Shown here: positions 17,654-25,998 of the stretch, piece by piece | How the letters are laid out: the number at the start of each line of letters is the position of its first letter | Position numbering within the stretch: the first letter of the stretch is position 1 | Assembly: GCA_021202075.1 (NCBI GenBank) | Contig: JAJQDT010000068.1 | Span: forward strand, 1 to 35,733 | Reading direction: 5' to 3' | Source: Lachnospiraceae bacterium | Lineage (GTDB): Bacteria > Bacillota > Clostridia > Lachnospirales > Lachnospiraceae | DNA: 35,733 bases | The notes under the pieces: generated by a model | The model's input: only the letters and a program-made list of their open reading frames with translations | What the model was told of the DNA's origin: nothing | The model's database searches: none | Made by a program: the position numbers and the translations under genes

Positions 17654-19348
17654 ATGGGGAAAGGCGAAAAAACTACAAAATATGCCAGCACAAGATTTGG
17701 CATTGTGCAGCGGAGCAAGGGACAGTCCGCGATTGACCAGGCGTCGTACATCAGCCGGACGGAGATTAAGAGCGAATACGATGGAAAAACGTACCGCCCG
17801 AAATATCATGAAGACCTGGTACACAGCGAGATATATCTTGCATATGGCGCGCCGAAAGAGTGGGAAGACAGAGCTACGCTCTGGAATTCCATTGAGATGA
17901 ACGAGAAACAGAAGAATGCGCAGCTTGCTCGGACGATGAAAGCTGCACTGCCGAATTGGTGGAGCTATGAACTGGCAGAAAGCATTGTCAGGGAATATGT
18001 TCATAAGAATTTCGTTTCCAAGGGGATGTGCGCGGACTGGGCGATTCACGATTCCGTGAACCCGCAAGGACAAAGGAATCTACATTTCCATTTAATGCTG
18101 ACGCTCCGCCCCATTGACCGGAATGGGAAATGGGGCGCGAAGCAGAGAAAAGAATACATTCTGGATAAAAGAGGAAACCGGATCAGAAATAAATCCGGCA
18201 GGGGTTATAAAAGCCGCGCGGTGAATGTAAACGACTGGAATAACAGGGACAATGCGAAAAAATGGCGGAAAAATCTGGTGGATACGATCAACAGCATTAA
18301 TGAACAGCTCGGGATAGATGAACAGTGGGAACACCGTTCATTTAAAGAACTTGGCATGGAACAGCAGCCGACCGTTCACCTGGGGCCGATCGCCAGCGCA
18401 TTAGAGCGTCAGGGTATTCAAACAGAGAAGGGCGATGTCAACCGTGCGATTATCGAGAGCAACCGCCGGCTGGCGGAAGCGGGCCGGGCATATGCGGAAG
18501 CGGTTCAGCTTTCACAGCAGGCACAGGAAGAACAACCTCCGCCAGAAACATCAAAACCGGCTGAACATATGCAGGAGAATGTGAATGAAGTGGCGGAGAT
18601 GATTGACCAGATTTTACGGACAAACGGGAAGCTGCATACTCCGCTTGTAGGGTGCAGCTATTTTCGGAAAGCAACCGACCGGGAAGTGCTTATGGACGCC
18701 GGCAGCGTAAAAAGGTTTGCAGAAAGGCACCAGATAGACAGTTTTGACGCACTCGACGCATTTACAACTCATGAAGATCAGGAACTGGAGAAAGAAGAAA
18801 AACAGTTAAGCCAGAAAAAAGAGAAACGAAACCGGCTGCAAAAACTGTTAGAAATCTACGACATTTATTCTCCATATTGGGAAATCCGGCGCGAGGCTGA
18901 ACGCAGGAGCGGTTTGAAGGGAACTTTATATGCGCGTTCGCACAGTGACGATCTGGAACAGGAGGCAGCTATACGGCAGCGGATTGAAAAGCTTTTAGAA
19001 CCTGGAGAAAGAATTACGCCGGGGCAGTGGAAGACAGATGCCCGAGAATTAGAAAGAGAATGTGAGAAGCTTTCTGCTTCATGCGGGGAGCGGCAGCATA
19101 ACCTTGCGTTTGTGGATGTGTTGCGCCACAATCACGAGATTCATATGCTTGAAACAAGAGAAGATGCCGGGAATGAAAAGATCGGTCATTTTGCGTATGG
19201 GCCAGATGGAATTGACTGGGATGCTTTGGAAGAAAAAGCCCGGATAAAGGTTGCAGAAAGAGAGGCACAGAAGGAAAAAACAGAGAAAGGACTTCAATCG
19301 AACCGAGAGCCGAATGCACGGCAGATAAAACGAGGAAAGTCCAGATGA
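17654..19348 (+). CDS. MobA/MobL-family relaxase
   Basis: A 564-residue relaxase. The N-terminal part has the MobA/MobL layout: GQSAIDQASYISR with Tyr32 aligned to the nicking tyrosine of MobA, and the metal-binding histidine motif in NLHFHLMLTLRP (about residues 140-151). A long charged helical C-terminal half follows with coiled-coil stretches (EKEEKQLSQKKEKRNRLQKL). It should nick oriT and pilot the strand through a helper type IV system. The start is set at the ATG at 17654; an ATG at 17645 is possible, and both lie behind weak purine-rich sites. Being encoded right after the oriT-like region supports the assignment. Confidence 0.88.
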   Translation: MGKGEKTTKYASTRFGIVQRSKGQSAIDQASYISRTEIKSEYDGKTYRPKYHEDLVHSEIYLAYGAPKEWEDRATLWNSIEMNEKQKNAQLARTMKAALPNWWSYELAESIVREYVHKNFVSKGMCADWAIHDSVNPQGQRNLHFHLMLTLRPIDRNGKWGAKQRKEYILDKRGNRIRNKSGRGYKSRAVNVNDWNNRDNAKKWRKNLVDTINSINEQLGIDEQWEHRSFKELGMEQQPTVHLGPIASALERQGIQTEKGDVNRAIIESNRRLAEAGRAYAEAVQLSQQAQEEQPPPETSKPAEHMQENVNEVAEMIDQILRTNGKLHTPLVGCSYFRKATDREVLMDAGSVKRFAERHQIDSFDALDAFTTHEDQELEKEEKQLSQKKEKRNRLQKLLEIYDIYSPYWEIRREAERRSGLKGTLYARSHSDDLEQEAAIRQRIEKLLEPGERITPGQWKTDARELERECEKLSASCGERQHNLAFVDVLRHNHEIHMLETREDAGNEKIGHFAYGPDGIDWDALEEKARIKVAEREAQKEKTEKGLQSNREPNARQIKRGKSR

Positions 19349-19423
19349 AGCAAAAAACAGTAGGGGTTGCAACCTCAAATATAACAAAAATGAAAGGCAT
19401 TAGCCGACAGGAGAGTGAAAAAT

Positions 19424-19630
19424 ATGAGTGAAGAGCAAGAACTTTTAAACCAGAAGCCAGAGACAGAATCGACAGCGGCGGAGTGCCCGCCGGATCGGAG
19501 TTTTAAAATGCGGATTGGAGGGTCTACATATGTTGTAGGATTGTACTATAGCAAAACCAGCCATAAATCCTTTGAGGACAGGGTTAGAGAACTGATGGAC
19601 AGGGATATGCAAAAAAATCTAAAAGAATGA
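19424..19630 (+). CDS. tnpW: TnpW-like transposon-encoded protein
   Basis: A 68-residue protein. After an acidic lead (MSEEQELLNQKPETES) comes the conserved core FKMRIGGSTYVVGLYYSKTS and a short helix (FEDRVRELM), as in the TnpW proteins at the end of Tn4451-type elements. The ATG at 19424 has a CAGGAGAG site upstream. In related elements this is often the last gene of the mobilizable core, so what follows here is likely added cargo. Confidence 0.7.
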   Translation: MSEEQELLNQKPETESTAAECPPDRSFKMRIGGSTYVVGLYYSKTSHKSFEDRVRELMDRDMQKNLKE

Positions 19631-19724
19631 AATTATGGACAAATCAATATGTACCGCATTTTGAAGTTTCCGGCAGAAATTCTTGTCCCCCGTTTCAGAA
19701 AGAAATACCATAGCAGGATAAGAT

Positions 19725-19740
19725 CCGCACAGAAGTGCGG
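19725..19740 (+). terminator. hairpin between TnpW and the resolvase
   Basis: CCGCAC (19725-19730) and GTGCGG (19735-19740) form a six-pair stem with an AGAA loop, followed by CGATTTTATC. The poor T tract makes it a weak terminator or an mRNA structure in the leader of the resolvase. Confidence 0.4.
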
Positions 19741-19771
19741 CGATTTTATCACAAACGGAGGGAAAAAGCCT

Positions 19772-20449
19772 ATGGAACAGCAAACGCAAAACATAAAACA
19801 GAGTATCCCAAACTCCGCCCCTGATTCTGCCGGTAAGACATTCGCGTATGTGCGCGTCAGTTCGAAAACACAGAATGAAGCCCGCCAGCTGGCTGCCCTG
19901 TCAGAGTATGGCATTGAGCCGGACACGATCTATATCGACCGCCAGAGCGGAAAGGACTTCAACCGTCCCGCTTACCTGGAAATGCTGGACGCCCTGCAGC
20001 AGGGGGATCTCCTGGTTATCGGCAGCATTGATCGGCTGGGGCGGAACTATGAGGAGATCCACGAGCAGTGGTACAGGCTGACCAGGGAGAAGAAGGTCCA
20101 TATCCGGGTTCTGGATATGGACCTTCTGGACACCAGGACAAGCACGGACCTGACCGGGACCCTGATTGCGGATATCGTGCTGAAGCTGCTTTCCTATGTC
20201 GCCCAGAAGGAGCATGAGAGCATCCACAGGAGGCAGGCGGAAGGGATCGCCGCCGCAAAAGCCCGCGGGGTCAGGCTGGGAAAAGAGGAGGCTGCGCTGC
20301 CGGATGATTTCCCGGAATGGTTTGCGCGCTGGCGCAGGCGGGAGATCACCGGAAAGGAACTGACCGGCTACCTGGGTGTACATATTACGACGGTTTACCG
20401 CCGGGCGCGGAAGCTGGGGCTGCCGTTTGCCCCGGAAGAATCACAGTAG
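19772..20449 (+). CDS. small serine resolvase/invertase
   Basis: A 225-residue recombinase of the resolvase/invertase family. Motifs are FAYVRVSSKTQNEARQ with catalytic Ser30, the SIDRLGRNYEEI segment, the long E helix (LIADIVLKLLSYVAQKEHES) and a C-terminal helix-turn-helix (ITGKELTGYLGVHITTVYRR). The start is the ATG at 19772 behind ACGGAGGG; the longer frame from 19649 has no site. It may resolve cointegrates or invert a local segment, but I see no obvious inverted crossover sites. Its last 65 bp overlap, tail to tail, the end of the kinase gene on the other strand. Confidence 0.85.
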   Translation: MEQQTQNIKQSIPNSAPDSAGKTFAYVRVSSKTQNEARQLAALSEYGIEPDTIYIDRQSGKDFNRPAYLEMLDALQQGDLLVIGSIDRLGRNYEEIHEQWYRLTREKKVHIRVLDMDLLDTRTSTDLTGTLIADIVLKLLSYVAQKEHESIHRRQAEGIAAAKARGVRLGKEEAALPDDFPEWFARWRRREITGKELTGYLGVHITTVYRRARKLGLPFAPEESQ

Positions 20450-21839
20450 CCGAAAATATATGCTCCTCATACCGAAAATCCGTGATGCCGCCGTATTTTT
20501 CAGCGATCGCTTTGACGGATGCGGTGCCAAGGCCGAAGCCGTCATGGTGTGTGGAACGGAACTGCCCGTTTTCGGTCACGGGTTCATGCAGGCTGGTATT
20601 ATCCACGGCGATGTCGACCGCGTGTCCGTCCGAGCGGGCGATGAGGCGGATATATCCGGCACGTTCCGGTTCCATTTCCCGGCAGGCAGTCAGCGCGTTT
20701 TCCAGAAGGTTGCCAAGTATGGAACACAGGTCATACTCACTGACCGGCAGGCTGTATGGAAGCTCCAGCCTTGCGGTGATATCAATGCGTTCTTTTTCCG
20801 CCTCGCTGACGTAATAGCTGACGATGGTGTTTGCGGCGTAGTTTTCACAGAACCGCCGCCCGATATCCGGCGGCTGGCTGTGGTCATATTCATCTATGTA
20901 TTTCAGCAGTCCGTCCATATCGCGGGCAAGCGCAAACCCGCGGAGAGCTTTCAGATGATGCCTGAAATCGTGCCGCAGCCGCTGTGTTTCCTCCAGATGC
21001 CGTGACATCTGGTTGTACTGCGTGTGCTGCATGGCAAGGAGCTGCTCCTGCCAGGCGGCCTGTTCGGCCAGCGCCGCTTCCTTCCGGATGACTTCCAGCG
21101 CGACAAGTAGGACATAGTAAATCACGAACGTGCCAAGGATCAGGAGAACGCGGGAAAAGAAAAAACGGAACTGCCGCACATTCTCCGGTGACAGGTCGGA
21201 GGTATACATCATTACAATGGCGGTGGTAAACGCCGGGAGGATCCAGATGACGCGCCAGAAAAAGGAAGTGCCGCCCCGCTGCCGGCTGCCGACAAAACGC
21301 TGTAGCCCGGCAGGACGCTGCAGTGACTGTGGGGAGGCTTCGCGCTGTATTGCGGCCGGGGCATCTGTCTGGAAGACCCGGTCCTTTGTCCGTTTCAGGA
21401 ACAGGAACATAAAAGGTGAGAACACCGCGAAAACAGCAAGGTTCAGGGCTGTGCTGCGCAGCGACGTGAAGGTCAGCGCGGGGCTGTAGAAAAAGAAACT
21501 TTCCAGATAGAACGCCGCCCCCCGGACAATGAGTGTATAGTCAAAGATCAGGATGTACAAAAACAGAAGCTTCCAGGCATCGGCCCGGATGCTGGTAAAA
21601 AAAGTCACGAGGCAGACCACTGCGAAAATATATTCCGCCGGGCGCACAAGCGCGCTTCCGTTCAGGGTCAGGAAGGCATAGAAGAGGCATTGGAGGATCT
21701 GGGTAACCCCGACGACAAGGAAAACAGCCCATGCCGGGAAGCGGAGCTGCTTCCGGTACGGATAATAGGAAAGGATCCGGTAGGGGAGGGTGGCGGCTGC
21801 CTCAAAACAAAACGCTGTGAGAAAAACCGATGTCTTCAT
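20385..21839 (-). CDS. AgrC-like GHKL sensor histidine kinase
   Basis: A 484-residue kinase with six or seven hydrophobic segments in the first ~260 residues, a coiled coil, then an H-box RLRHDFRHHLKAL (about 287-299), an N-box LGNLLENALTA (about 374) and a G-box GFGLGTASVKAIAEKYGG (about 432). This is the GHKL fold of AgrC/VirS-like sensors, which often sense peptides. It is coupled to its response regulator by ATGA. The C terminus (after FSATVIL) is Pro/Ala/Gly-rich and is read from the reverse strand of the resolvase gene, suggesting the natural stop was lost at a module junction. The signal sensed is unknown; no AgrD- or AgrB-like gene is visible. Confidence 0.88.
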   Translation of the reverse strand: MKTSVFLTAFCFEAAATLPYRILSYYPYRKQLRFPAWAVFLVVGVTQILQCLFYAFLTLNGSALVRPAEYIFAVVCLVTFFTSIRADAWKLLFLYILIFDYTLIVRGAAFYLESFFFYSPALTFTSLRSTALNLAVFAVFSPFMFLFLKRTKDRVFQTDAPAAIQREASPQSLQRPAGLQRFVGSRQRGGTSFFWRVIWILPAFTTAIVMMYTSDLSPENVRQFRFFFSRVLLILGTFVIYYVLLVALEVIRKEAALAEQAAWQEQLLAMQHTQYNQMSRHLEETQRLRHDFRHHLKALRGFALARDMDGLLKYIDEYDHSQPPDIGRRFCENYAANTIVSYYVSEAEKERIDITARLELPYSLPVSEYDLCSILGNLLENALTACREMEPERAGYIRLIARSDGHAVDIAVDNTSLHEPVTENGQFRSTHHDGFGLGTASVKAIAEKYGGITDFRYEEHIFSATVILPGQTAAPASAPGGKPS

Positions 21840-22582
21840 TTATAAACCGTCCCCTTTCTCAGCTCACGGATACGCCAGGAGCTCCATGCTTCCCTTACTT
21901 CTTTTATACGTCTTCGACTGCAGAAAATCTGCTGTCCGCAGCTTAAAGAGATTTCTCCCCGTTCCGAGATCTCAAGGACATGGGAGAGGTTCACAACCAG
22001 CCCGCGCCCACATTCAGAAAACCGTCCGTTATCAGGAAGGAGCGCGACCAGATCGGATATGCTCATACGCGCCTGCACATCCCCTTCGTTTGTGTGAAAC
22101 AGCAGGCCGTTGCGGATGGATTCTATATAAATGAGGCCATCCAGGAGAAGCGTGCCGCGCGAGGTAGTGCCGTTTCCGCTGCGGATCCGGATGTCTATGG
22201 ACGCTGGAGCGGATAACGATTCCCGAATCCGCTCCATGCACCATCCGATTGCCCGCTCACTGACCGGCTTCAGCAGATAATCCATGGCATGGACGCCATA
22301 GCTTTCCAGGGAGAACCCGATTTCAGAGGTGATGAAAATGACAGGGATCCGTTCATCCGCCTCCCGCACCTTCCATGCCGCGTCAATCCCGGTCGCCCCG
22401 CCAAGGACGATGTCCAGAAAAACAGCATGAAAAAGACCGGCCCGAAATTCATCCAGAAATGCTTCCGCATCCGGATAGCAGGAAAAGGTGACCTCATCCT
22501 GTCTGTCTTCACAGTTCTGCCGGATTAGGCTGACCAGATGGTCCAAGTCCGATTTCAAATCCTCCACAATGGCAAAATTCAT
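21836..22582 (-). CDS. LytTR-family response regulator
   Basis: A 248-residue regulator. The receiver domain has acidic residues in AIVEDL (Glu7, Asp8), the phosphoacceptor Asp57 in VFLDIVLGG, a Thr/Ser in FITS and Lys105 in YLLKP. The C-terminal LytTR DNA-binding domain (about 140-248) includes IYIESIRNGLLFHT and GRGLVVNLSHVLEI. The start is the ATG at 22582 behind AAAGAAGTGG; an upstream in-frame ATG at 22618 lacks a site. It should be phosphorylated by the adjoining kinase and bind paired 9-bp direct repeats, and such repeats lie 41 bp upstream of its start codon. Confidence 0.9.
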   Translation of the reverse strand: MNFAIVEDLKSDLDHLVSLIRQNCEDRQDEVTFSCYPDAEAFLDEFRAGLFHAVFLDIVLGGATGIDAAWKVREADERIPVIFITSEIGFSLESYGVHAMDYLLKPVSERAIGWCMERIRESLSAPASIDIRIRSGNGTTSRGTLLLDGLIYIESIRNGLLFHTNEGDVQARMSISDLVALLPDNGRFSECGRGLVVNLSHVLEISERGEISLSCGQQIFCSRRRIKEVREAWSSWRIRELRKGTVYK

Positions 22583-22623
22583 ATTAAAAACCACTTCTTT
22601 CCGCCCATACGTACACACCTAAA

Positions 22624-22664
22624 TGACCGTTTGACTCAGATTTTGACCGTTTAACTCAAAACGG
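22624..22664 (+). promoter_or_regulatory. LytTR operator: two direct repeats plus an inverted half-site
   Basis: TGACCGTTTGACTCA (22624-22638) and TGACCGTTTAACTCA (22644-22658) differ at one base and are 20 bp apart, about two helical turns. Their cores ACCGTTTGA and ACCGTTTAA fit the LytTR/AgrA half-site (T/A)(A/C)(C/A)GTTN(A/G)(T/G) except at the last base. CCGTTT...AAACGG (22647-22664) adds an inverted arm. The site lies between the divergent regulator and pseudo-receiver genes, so it may control both. Confidence 0.75.
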
Positions 22665-22693
22665 TTGAAATTTTTAAAAAAGAATGCTAAAGT
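22665..22693 (+). promoter_or_regulatory. sigma-A-like promoter next to the LytTR operator
   Basis: TTGAAA (22665-22670), a 17-base spacer and TAAAGT (22688-22693) point toward the pseudo-receiver gene. The upstream LytTR repeats end 6 bp before the -35 hexamer, the position of activator sites at AgrA-type promoters. The -10 box is weak, as expected for an activated promoter. Confidence 0.6.
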
Positions 22694-22751
22694 TGCCGAC
22701 AGCAACAGAAAGATTTCATTATCGGTTGAACCGGCACAAGGAGGTGGACGC

Positions 22752-23192
22752 ATGGTTCGTTTTGTCATCTACGCAGACAAGGCCGAGGATATCGAAGGGC
22801 TGGACGCCCTCATCCGGGATGCCGTGTGTGCGCGTGGCGAGTGGCCATTTGTTCAGCGCTACATCGGAGCGGAATCCCTTCCCCGGTATTTAACCTATGT
22901 CCGCTGGAACCCATGTCTGGTTATGGTAGTGTCAGCCAGCGGCGAGCGAGGGTGTGAAGTAGCCGCACAGATCAGGGAAAACAATCCGAACGCCCGGATG
23001 CTCTGGTTTTCCGGGACAGACAGCGGCGTGTATTCCTACAGCCTCCATGTGACTTACTTCGGGCTGCTGCCCGCCACACGGGAGAAGATTGAGCTTGCAC
23101 TGGATTTATGCAGGATCAATCCGCAGCAGCGAATGGCTGGCCCGTCTGAAAGTGTAGCACAGAGTACACTCTATGCACAAGTGGGAAAATGA
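22752..23192 (+). CDS. stand-alone pseudo-receiver protein
   Basis: A 146-residue protein started at the ATG at 22752 after an ideal AAGGAGGTGG. The chain alternates strands and helices like a CheY-type receiver: MVRFVIYADKAED, then CLVMVVSASGERGCEVAAQI, then ARMLWFSGTD, then YFGLLPATREKIELAL. The second block aligns with the phosphoacceptor strand of LytTR-type regulators (LVFLDI..) but has Val and Ser where Asp should be, and the LLKP lysine is replaced (LLPA). There is no DNA-binding domain. It could compete for or bind the kinase or regulator without being phosphorylated. It probably belongs to the LytTR regulon because of the operator upstream. The family assignment rests on pattern only. 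Confidence 0.6.
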   Translation: MVRFVIYADKAEDIEGLDALIRDAVCARGEWPFVQRYIGAESLPRYLTYVRWNPCLVMVVSASGERGCEVAAQIRENNPNARMLWFSGTDSGVYSYSLHVTYFGLLPATREKIELALDLCRINPQQRMAGPSESVAQSTLYAQVGK

Positions 23193-23533
23193 CAGGATTT
23201 TGTAAAATAAAATGCAAAAAGAAGAAAAGTTGAAGAAAAATTAAGCAGAGTTCATGCGTTGAATATTGAAAATAATACAAATTGGAATAAATAGAACCAA
23301 AAGAAGTGCTTCTTCTCAGGCGCAAAAGATGATAGACAGATTTATTGCGTTGAGTGTACTTAATGCAATAAAATACATAAGGATTCGGATCGAAACAAAA
23401 AGAACCGGCGTGATGGAATTGAAAAATTATTCCGCACAATCTGGATCAGCAGGAACCGGATGAAGTGAATGGCTGGAAAGCACCGGCTGATATTGAGGTT
23501 TGCACGTGACTTCATTAAACAAGGGGGATGGCA
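23193..23533 (+). promoter_or_regulatory. A/T-rich leader of the surface-protein locus
   Basis: This 340-bp gap has no convincing gene; a 65-codon frame at 23266 has no ribosome binding site. Two weak promoter candidates face the surface genes: TTGAAA (23266) with TAAATA 16 bases on, and TTGCGT (23346) with TAAAAT 18 bases on. Two GCGTTGA(A/G) sequences (near 23256 and 23347) resemble LytTR half-sites but are about 90 bp apart. The long leader suggests regulation. Confidence 0.35.
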
Positions 23534-24592
23534 ATGGAAATAAAGAGCAGTAAAAAGAAAAACAGAAGAAACAGCGGATGCCATCCGCAATGCCGGCGAA
23601 CTGGCAAGCCTGTAGGAAACTGGGATCGCCGGATCCTGAGCTTGCTGGTGGCACTGTGTATGTTTTGCGCCAGTGTTCCTGTTTTTGTCTCTTCTGAAGA
23701 AACGGAATACCTTCCGTCCGAAACAGTCCTGGCAGAGGCGGATATGGCTGCGGCTGTGGCGGAAACATCCGGGTCGGATGAGCCTGCGGATAATGCAGCG
23801 ACGGTTTCAGAAACAGAAGCTGTGACGGAAGTCACGACAGAGACGGAGGAGACGACAGAGTCAGAAACTTCGGCGGTAACGGAAGCTGCGACAGAGACGG
23901 AGACTACGGCAGCAACGGAAGCTGAAACAGAGTCGATCACCGAAACAGAGGAAGCAGAAGAGACCGGAGCCACGACAGAGGCGGAAACAGAAGCCACGAC
24001 AGAGGGTGAAACATCAGCACAAGGCACATCTGAGAATAATTCAGAGAATACAGAGGCTTCCACAGATAGAATTACGGAAACGATGACGTTGACGGGAATC
24101 GGGACATCAGCGGATACCGGGACAGAAAGTGAGACGGAAGCTTTAATATCGGTCGCAAGCGTGACTGCTTCAGATGAAACTCTTTCCGTAACCATTACCT
24201 GGAGCGCGATGGAATTTACATATACGGACAGCAAACAGGAATGGGACCCGGACACACACACTTACAAGACAGTATCAGAAGGTGGTTGGACAGCAGATGT
24301 TACAGACGGCGGAAAAGTCACGGTAGCGAATGATGGAAGTGTGGATATTATTGTAAATTACTCTTTTGCATTGGATGCGGAGAATTCGGCAGCTGTGGCG
24401 TTGAGCGGGACATTTGCCGCAGACAGTTCAGGAACAGAGCTTACAGAATCCAGTCCGGTGGTGTCAACGGACGATACCACAACGGCATGGCTGGTGCTTT
24501 CCGGTATACCAAAGGAGGATATGACAGCGGCAAAGATTGGTTCAGTGACGGTGACAATCACCGAGGCTGATACAGAACAGGAATCAGAATAA
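23534..24592 (+). CDS. secreted Thr/Glu-rich protein with a C-terminal ITW-FTY domain
   Basis: A 352-residue exported protein. A long basic n-region (MEIKSSKKKNRRNSGC...) leads to a hydrophobic core (ILSLLVALCMFCASVPVF) with cleavage likely near SSE. Residues ~60-200 are a Thr/Glu/Ser/Ala low-complexity stalk (TETEETTESETSAV). Residues ~205-345 hold the domain shared by this locus: VTITWSAMEFTYTD, then EWDPDTHTYKTVSEGGW and a strand-rich end. There is no sorting signal or membrane anchor, so it is released or held by partners. The ATG at 23534 is chosen because AAGGGGG lies 6 bases upstream; the ATG at 23528 abuts that site. It is the first gene of the surface locus. Confidence 0.75.
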   Translation: MEIKSSKKKNRRNSGCHPQCRRTGKPVGNWDRRILSLLVALCMFCASVPVFVSSEETEYLPSETVLAEADMAAAVAETSGSDEPADNAATVSETEAVTEVTTETEETTESETSAVTEAATETETTAATEAETESITETEEAEETGATTEAETEATTEGETSAQGTSENNSENTEASTDRITETMTLTGIGTSADTGTESETEALISVASVTASDETLSVTITWSAMEFTYTDSKQEWDPDTHTYKTVSEGGWTADVTDGGKVTVANDGSVDIIVNYSFALDAENSAAVALSGTFAADSSGTELTESSPVVSTDDTTTAWLVLSGIPKEDMTAAKIGSVTVTITEADTEQESE

Positions 24593-24629
24593 GGAAACTG
24601 TGTTTTAAAAGGGAGGTGTGCATCACATC

Positions 24630-25244
24630 ATGGATAAAGGAAAACCAACACCGGCAGAAAAGGCGAGGACGCCAAATACCGGTGAAAATGCCCCGGCGGC
24701 TGGCAGCGCGGGAAAAAAGGATAAAAAAGACAGGCGGAAGTTGCTGATCATCCTGCTTTTATTGCTGATTACACTGATAGCAGTAGGAATCACGATATGG
24801 GCGGTGTTTTTCCGCGATACAAAGACCACGCTCACCCCGGATTACGCGCCGCAGGAGACGGAGGAATACGCTGAGCCAATAGGCGACGACGATGATGAGA
24901 AGCTGGAAGTGTCTGAAGGAGGAGGAGCGGTGAGCTTAAGCTATTCCACGGAAGTGACGATAGACCTCTCCGAAGAAACAGCCTCCCTATATTTTGCGAA
25001 TCCGTCCAAATCCACACAGGACATGGTGCTGCAGCTGGTAATCCAGGATACGGTGGTGATCCAGTCGGGCCTGCTGACGCCGGGAAACCAGGTATCGACA
25101 CTGAGCCTTTTAGACGGAGCTGCCGATATTCTTGAGGAGGGCGGCTATGATGGAGAATTCATCGTGCTTTACTATGATCCGGACAGCGGGGAAAAGGCGG
25201 TTGTCAACACAGAGATTCCGGTCACCATTACCGTGACAGGGTAG
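24630..25244 (+). CDS. single-pass membrane protein of the surface locus (type A)
   Basis: A 204-residue protein with a Lys/Asp-rich cytoplasmic N terminus, one membrane helix (LLIILLLLLITLIAVGITIW, about 43-62), an acidic linker and an outer domain of about 105 residues. That domain (LYFANPSKSTQDMVLQLVIQ, then SGLLTPGNQVSTLSLL) aligns with the one in the protein at 28400 (LYFTNDEGNEVWLKLRITD, then TGLLKPGEYVQTVTFD). Each reads as a beta sandwich with the order Y-F-x-N, V-x-L-x-I, S/T-G-L-L-x-P-G. A GGGAGG site precedes; a GTG at 24618 is too close to it. It could tether or assemble the secreted subunits encoded around it, which is inference. Confidence 0.68.
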   Translation: MDKGKPTPAEKARTPNTGENAPAAGSAGKKDKKDRRKLLIILLLLLITLIAVGITIWAVFFRDTKTTLTPDYAPQETEEYAEPIGDDDDEKLEVSEGGGAVSLSYSTEVTIDLSEETASLYFANPSKSTQDMVLQLVIQDTVVIQSGLLTPGNQVSTLSLLDGAADILEEGGYDGEFIVLYYDPDSGEKAVVNTEIPVTITVTG

Positions 25245-25322
25245 CTGTACGATTTTTACTGGGAAGGGTTCCAATTCTGCCGGTCATTATCACTGTGATG
25301 GAGTGCATGATGAAAAAATCCT

Positions 25323-25375
25323 GCACATGGAGGATAGATATATGCGCCTTTGGGGCGAATATATAGAGCAAATCA
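25323..25375 (+). other. leader hairpin before the first short secreted gene
   Basis: Within the 169-bp gap before 25414, TATAT-GCGCC and GGGCG-AATATA can pair around a short TTTG loop with one mismatch near 25340-25365. A clear AAAGGAG site follows at the gene start. The hairpin may act as a processing or stability element; no known riboswitch is recognised. Confidence 0.35.
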
Positions 25376-25413
25376 TTTTACAGAAATATTTTTTCTGAAG
25401 AAAGGAGCATATC

Positions 25414-25956
25414 ATGAAAAAGTTGATTGCAACGTTACTTGCAGGCGTGATGTGCCTCTCCCTTACGGTTACAGCGTTTGCTGCTGATGGGAGTGCAACT
25501 GTTACAACAGTGCCGGGGTCATCGGATGATATTGATGTTTATGCTGTTTATGATGGGTCTACTTCTACGCCGACGGTCTATAGTGTGGATATCACGTGGG
25601 ACAGCATGACGTTTGTTTACGAAGAGTCTGGTGCGAAGAACTGGAATGCATCGGATCATACCTACACGGAGCAGACCACGAGCGAATGGACATACAGCGA
25701 AGCGGAAATCACCGTAACGAACCATTCCAATGCGGCAGTGGATGTAACGCTTGCCTATACCGCAGATGATACAGTTGATTCCGGCGTAACGGGAAGCCTG
25801 GATGTAACGAGCGGTACGCTTACGGCCGGCGAGGTAAATGCTTATGACACTGCGGATTCCCTGACTTCAACCTTCTCCGTCAGCGGAACGCCAAATTCAA
25901 GTGTTGTGACGGAAGAAGGCGTGAAAATTGGTACAATCAGCATTACGCTGGAATAA
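25414..25956 (+). CDS. secreted ITW-FTY domain protein 1
   Basis: A 180-residue exported protein with a standard signal peptide (MKKLIATLLAGVMCLSLTVT, cleavage after AFA). The mature part is essentially one domain: VYSVDITWDSMTFVYEESGA, then NWNASDHTYTEQ, then ITVTNHSNAAVDVTLAYTAD, ending in GVKIGTISITLE. It has no cysteine in the mature chain, no anchor and no catalytic pattern, which suits a structural subunit. It is the most divergent of the four small paralogues. The gene sits alone with its own leader and an AAAGGAG site. Confidence 0.75.
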   Translation: MKKLIATLLAGVMCLSLTVTAFAADGSATVTTVPGSSDDIDVYAVYDGSTSTPTVYSVDITWDSMTFVYEESGAKNWNASDHTYTEQTTSEWTYSEAEITVTNHSNAAVDVTLAYTADDTVDSGVTGSLDVTSGTLTAGEVNAYDTADSLTSTFSVSGTPNSSVVTEEGVKIGTISITLE

Positions 25957-25998
25957 TTGTGAACTTAACACTACAAACAAAATTATGGAGGTTCAGAC

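Noticed and set aside
17333..17736. Two open frames of 90 and 127 codons in the region before the relaxase
   Set aside because: They run through a GC-rich hairpin cluster, have no ribosome binding site, show Cys/Arg/Gly-rich nonsense composition and overlap the relaxase start. Better explained as oriT.
23266..23463. 65-codon frame in the leader of the surface locus
   Set aside because: No ribosome binding site, basic and random-looking composition, within A/T-rich leader DNA.
23515..24261. 248-codon Val/Ser-rich frame on the minus strand
   Set aside because: It is the antisense of the Thr/Glu repeat region of the secreted protein at 23534; low complexity on one strand forces an open frame on the other.
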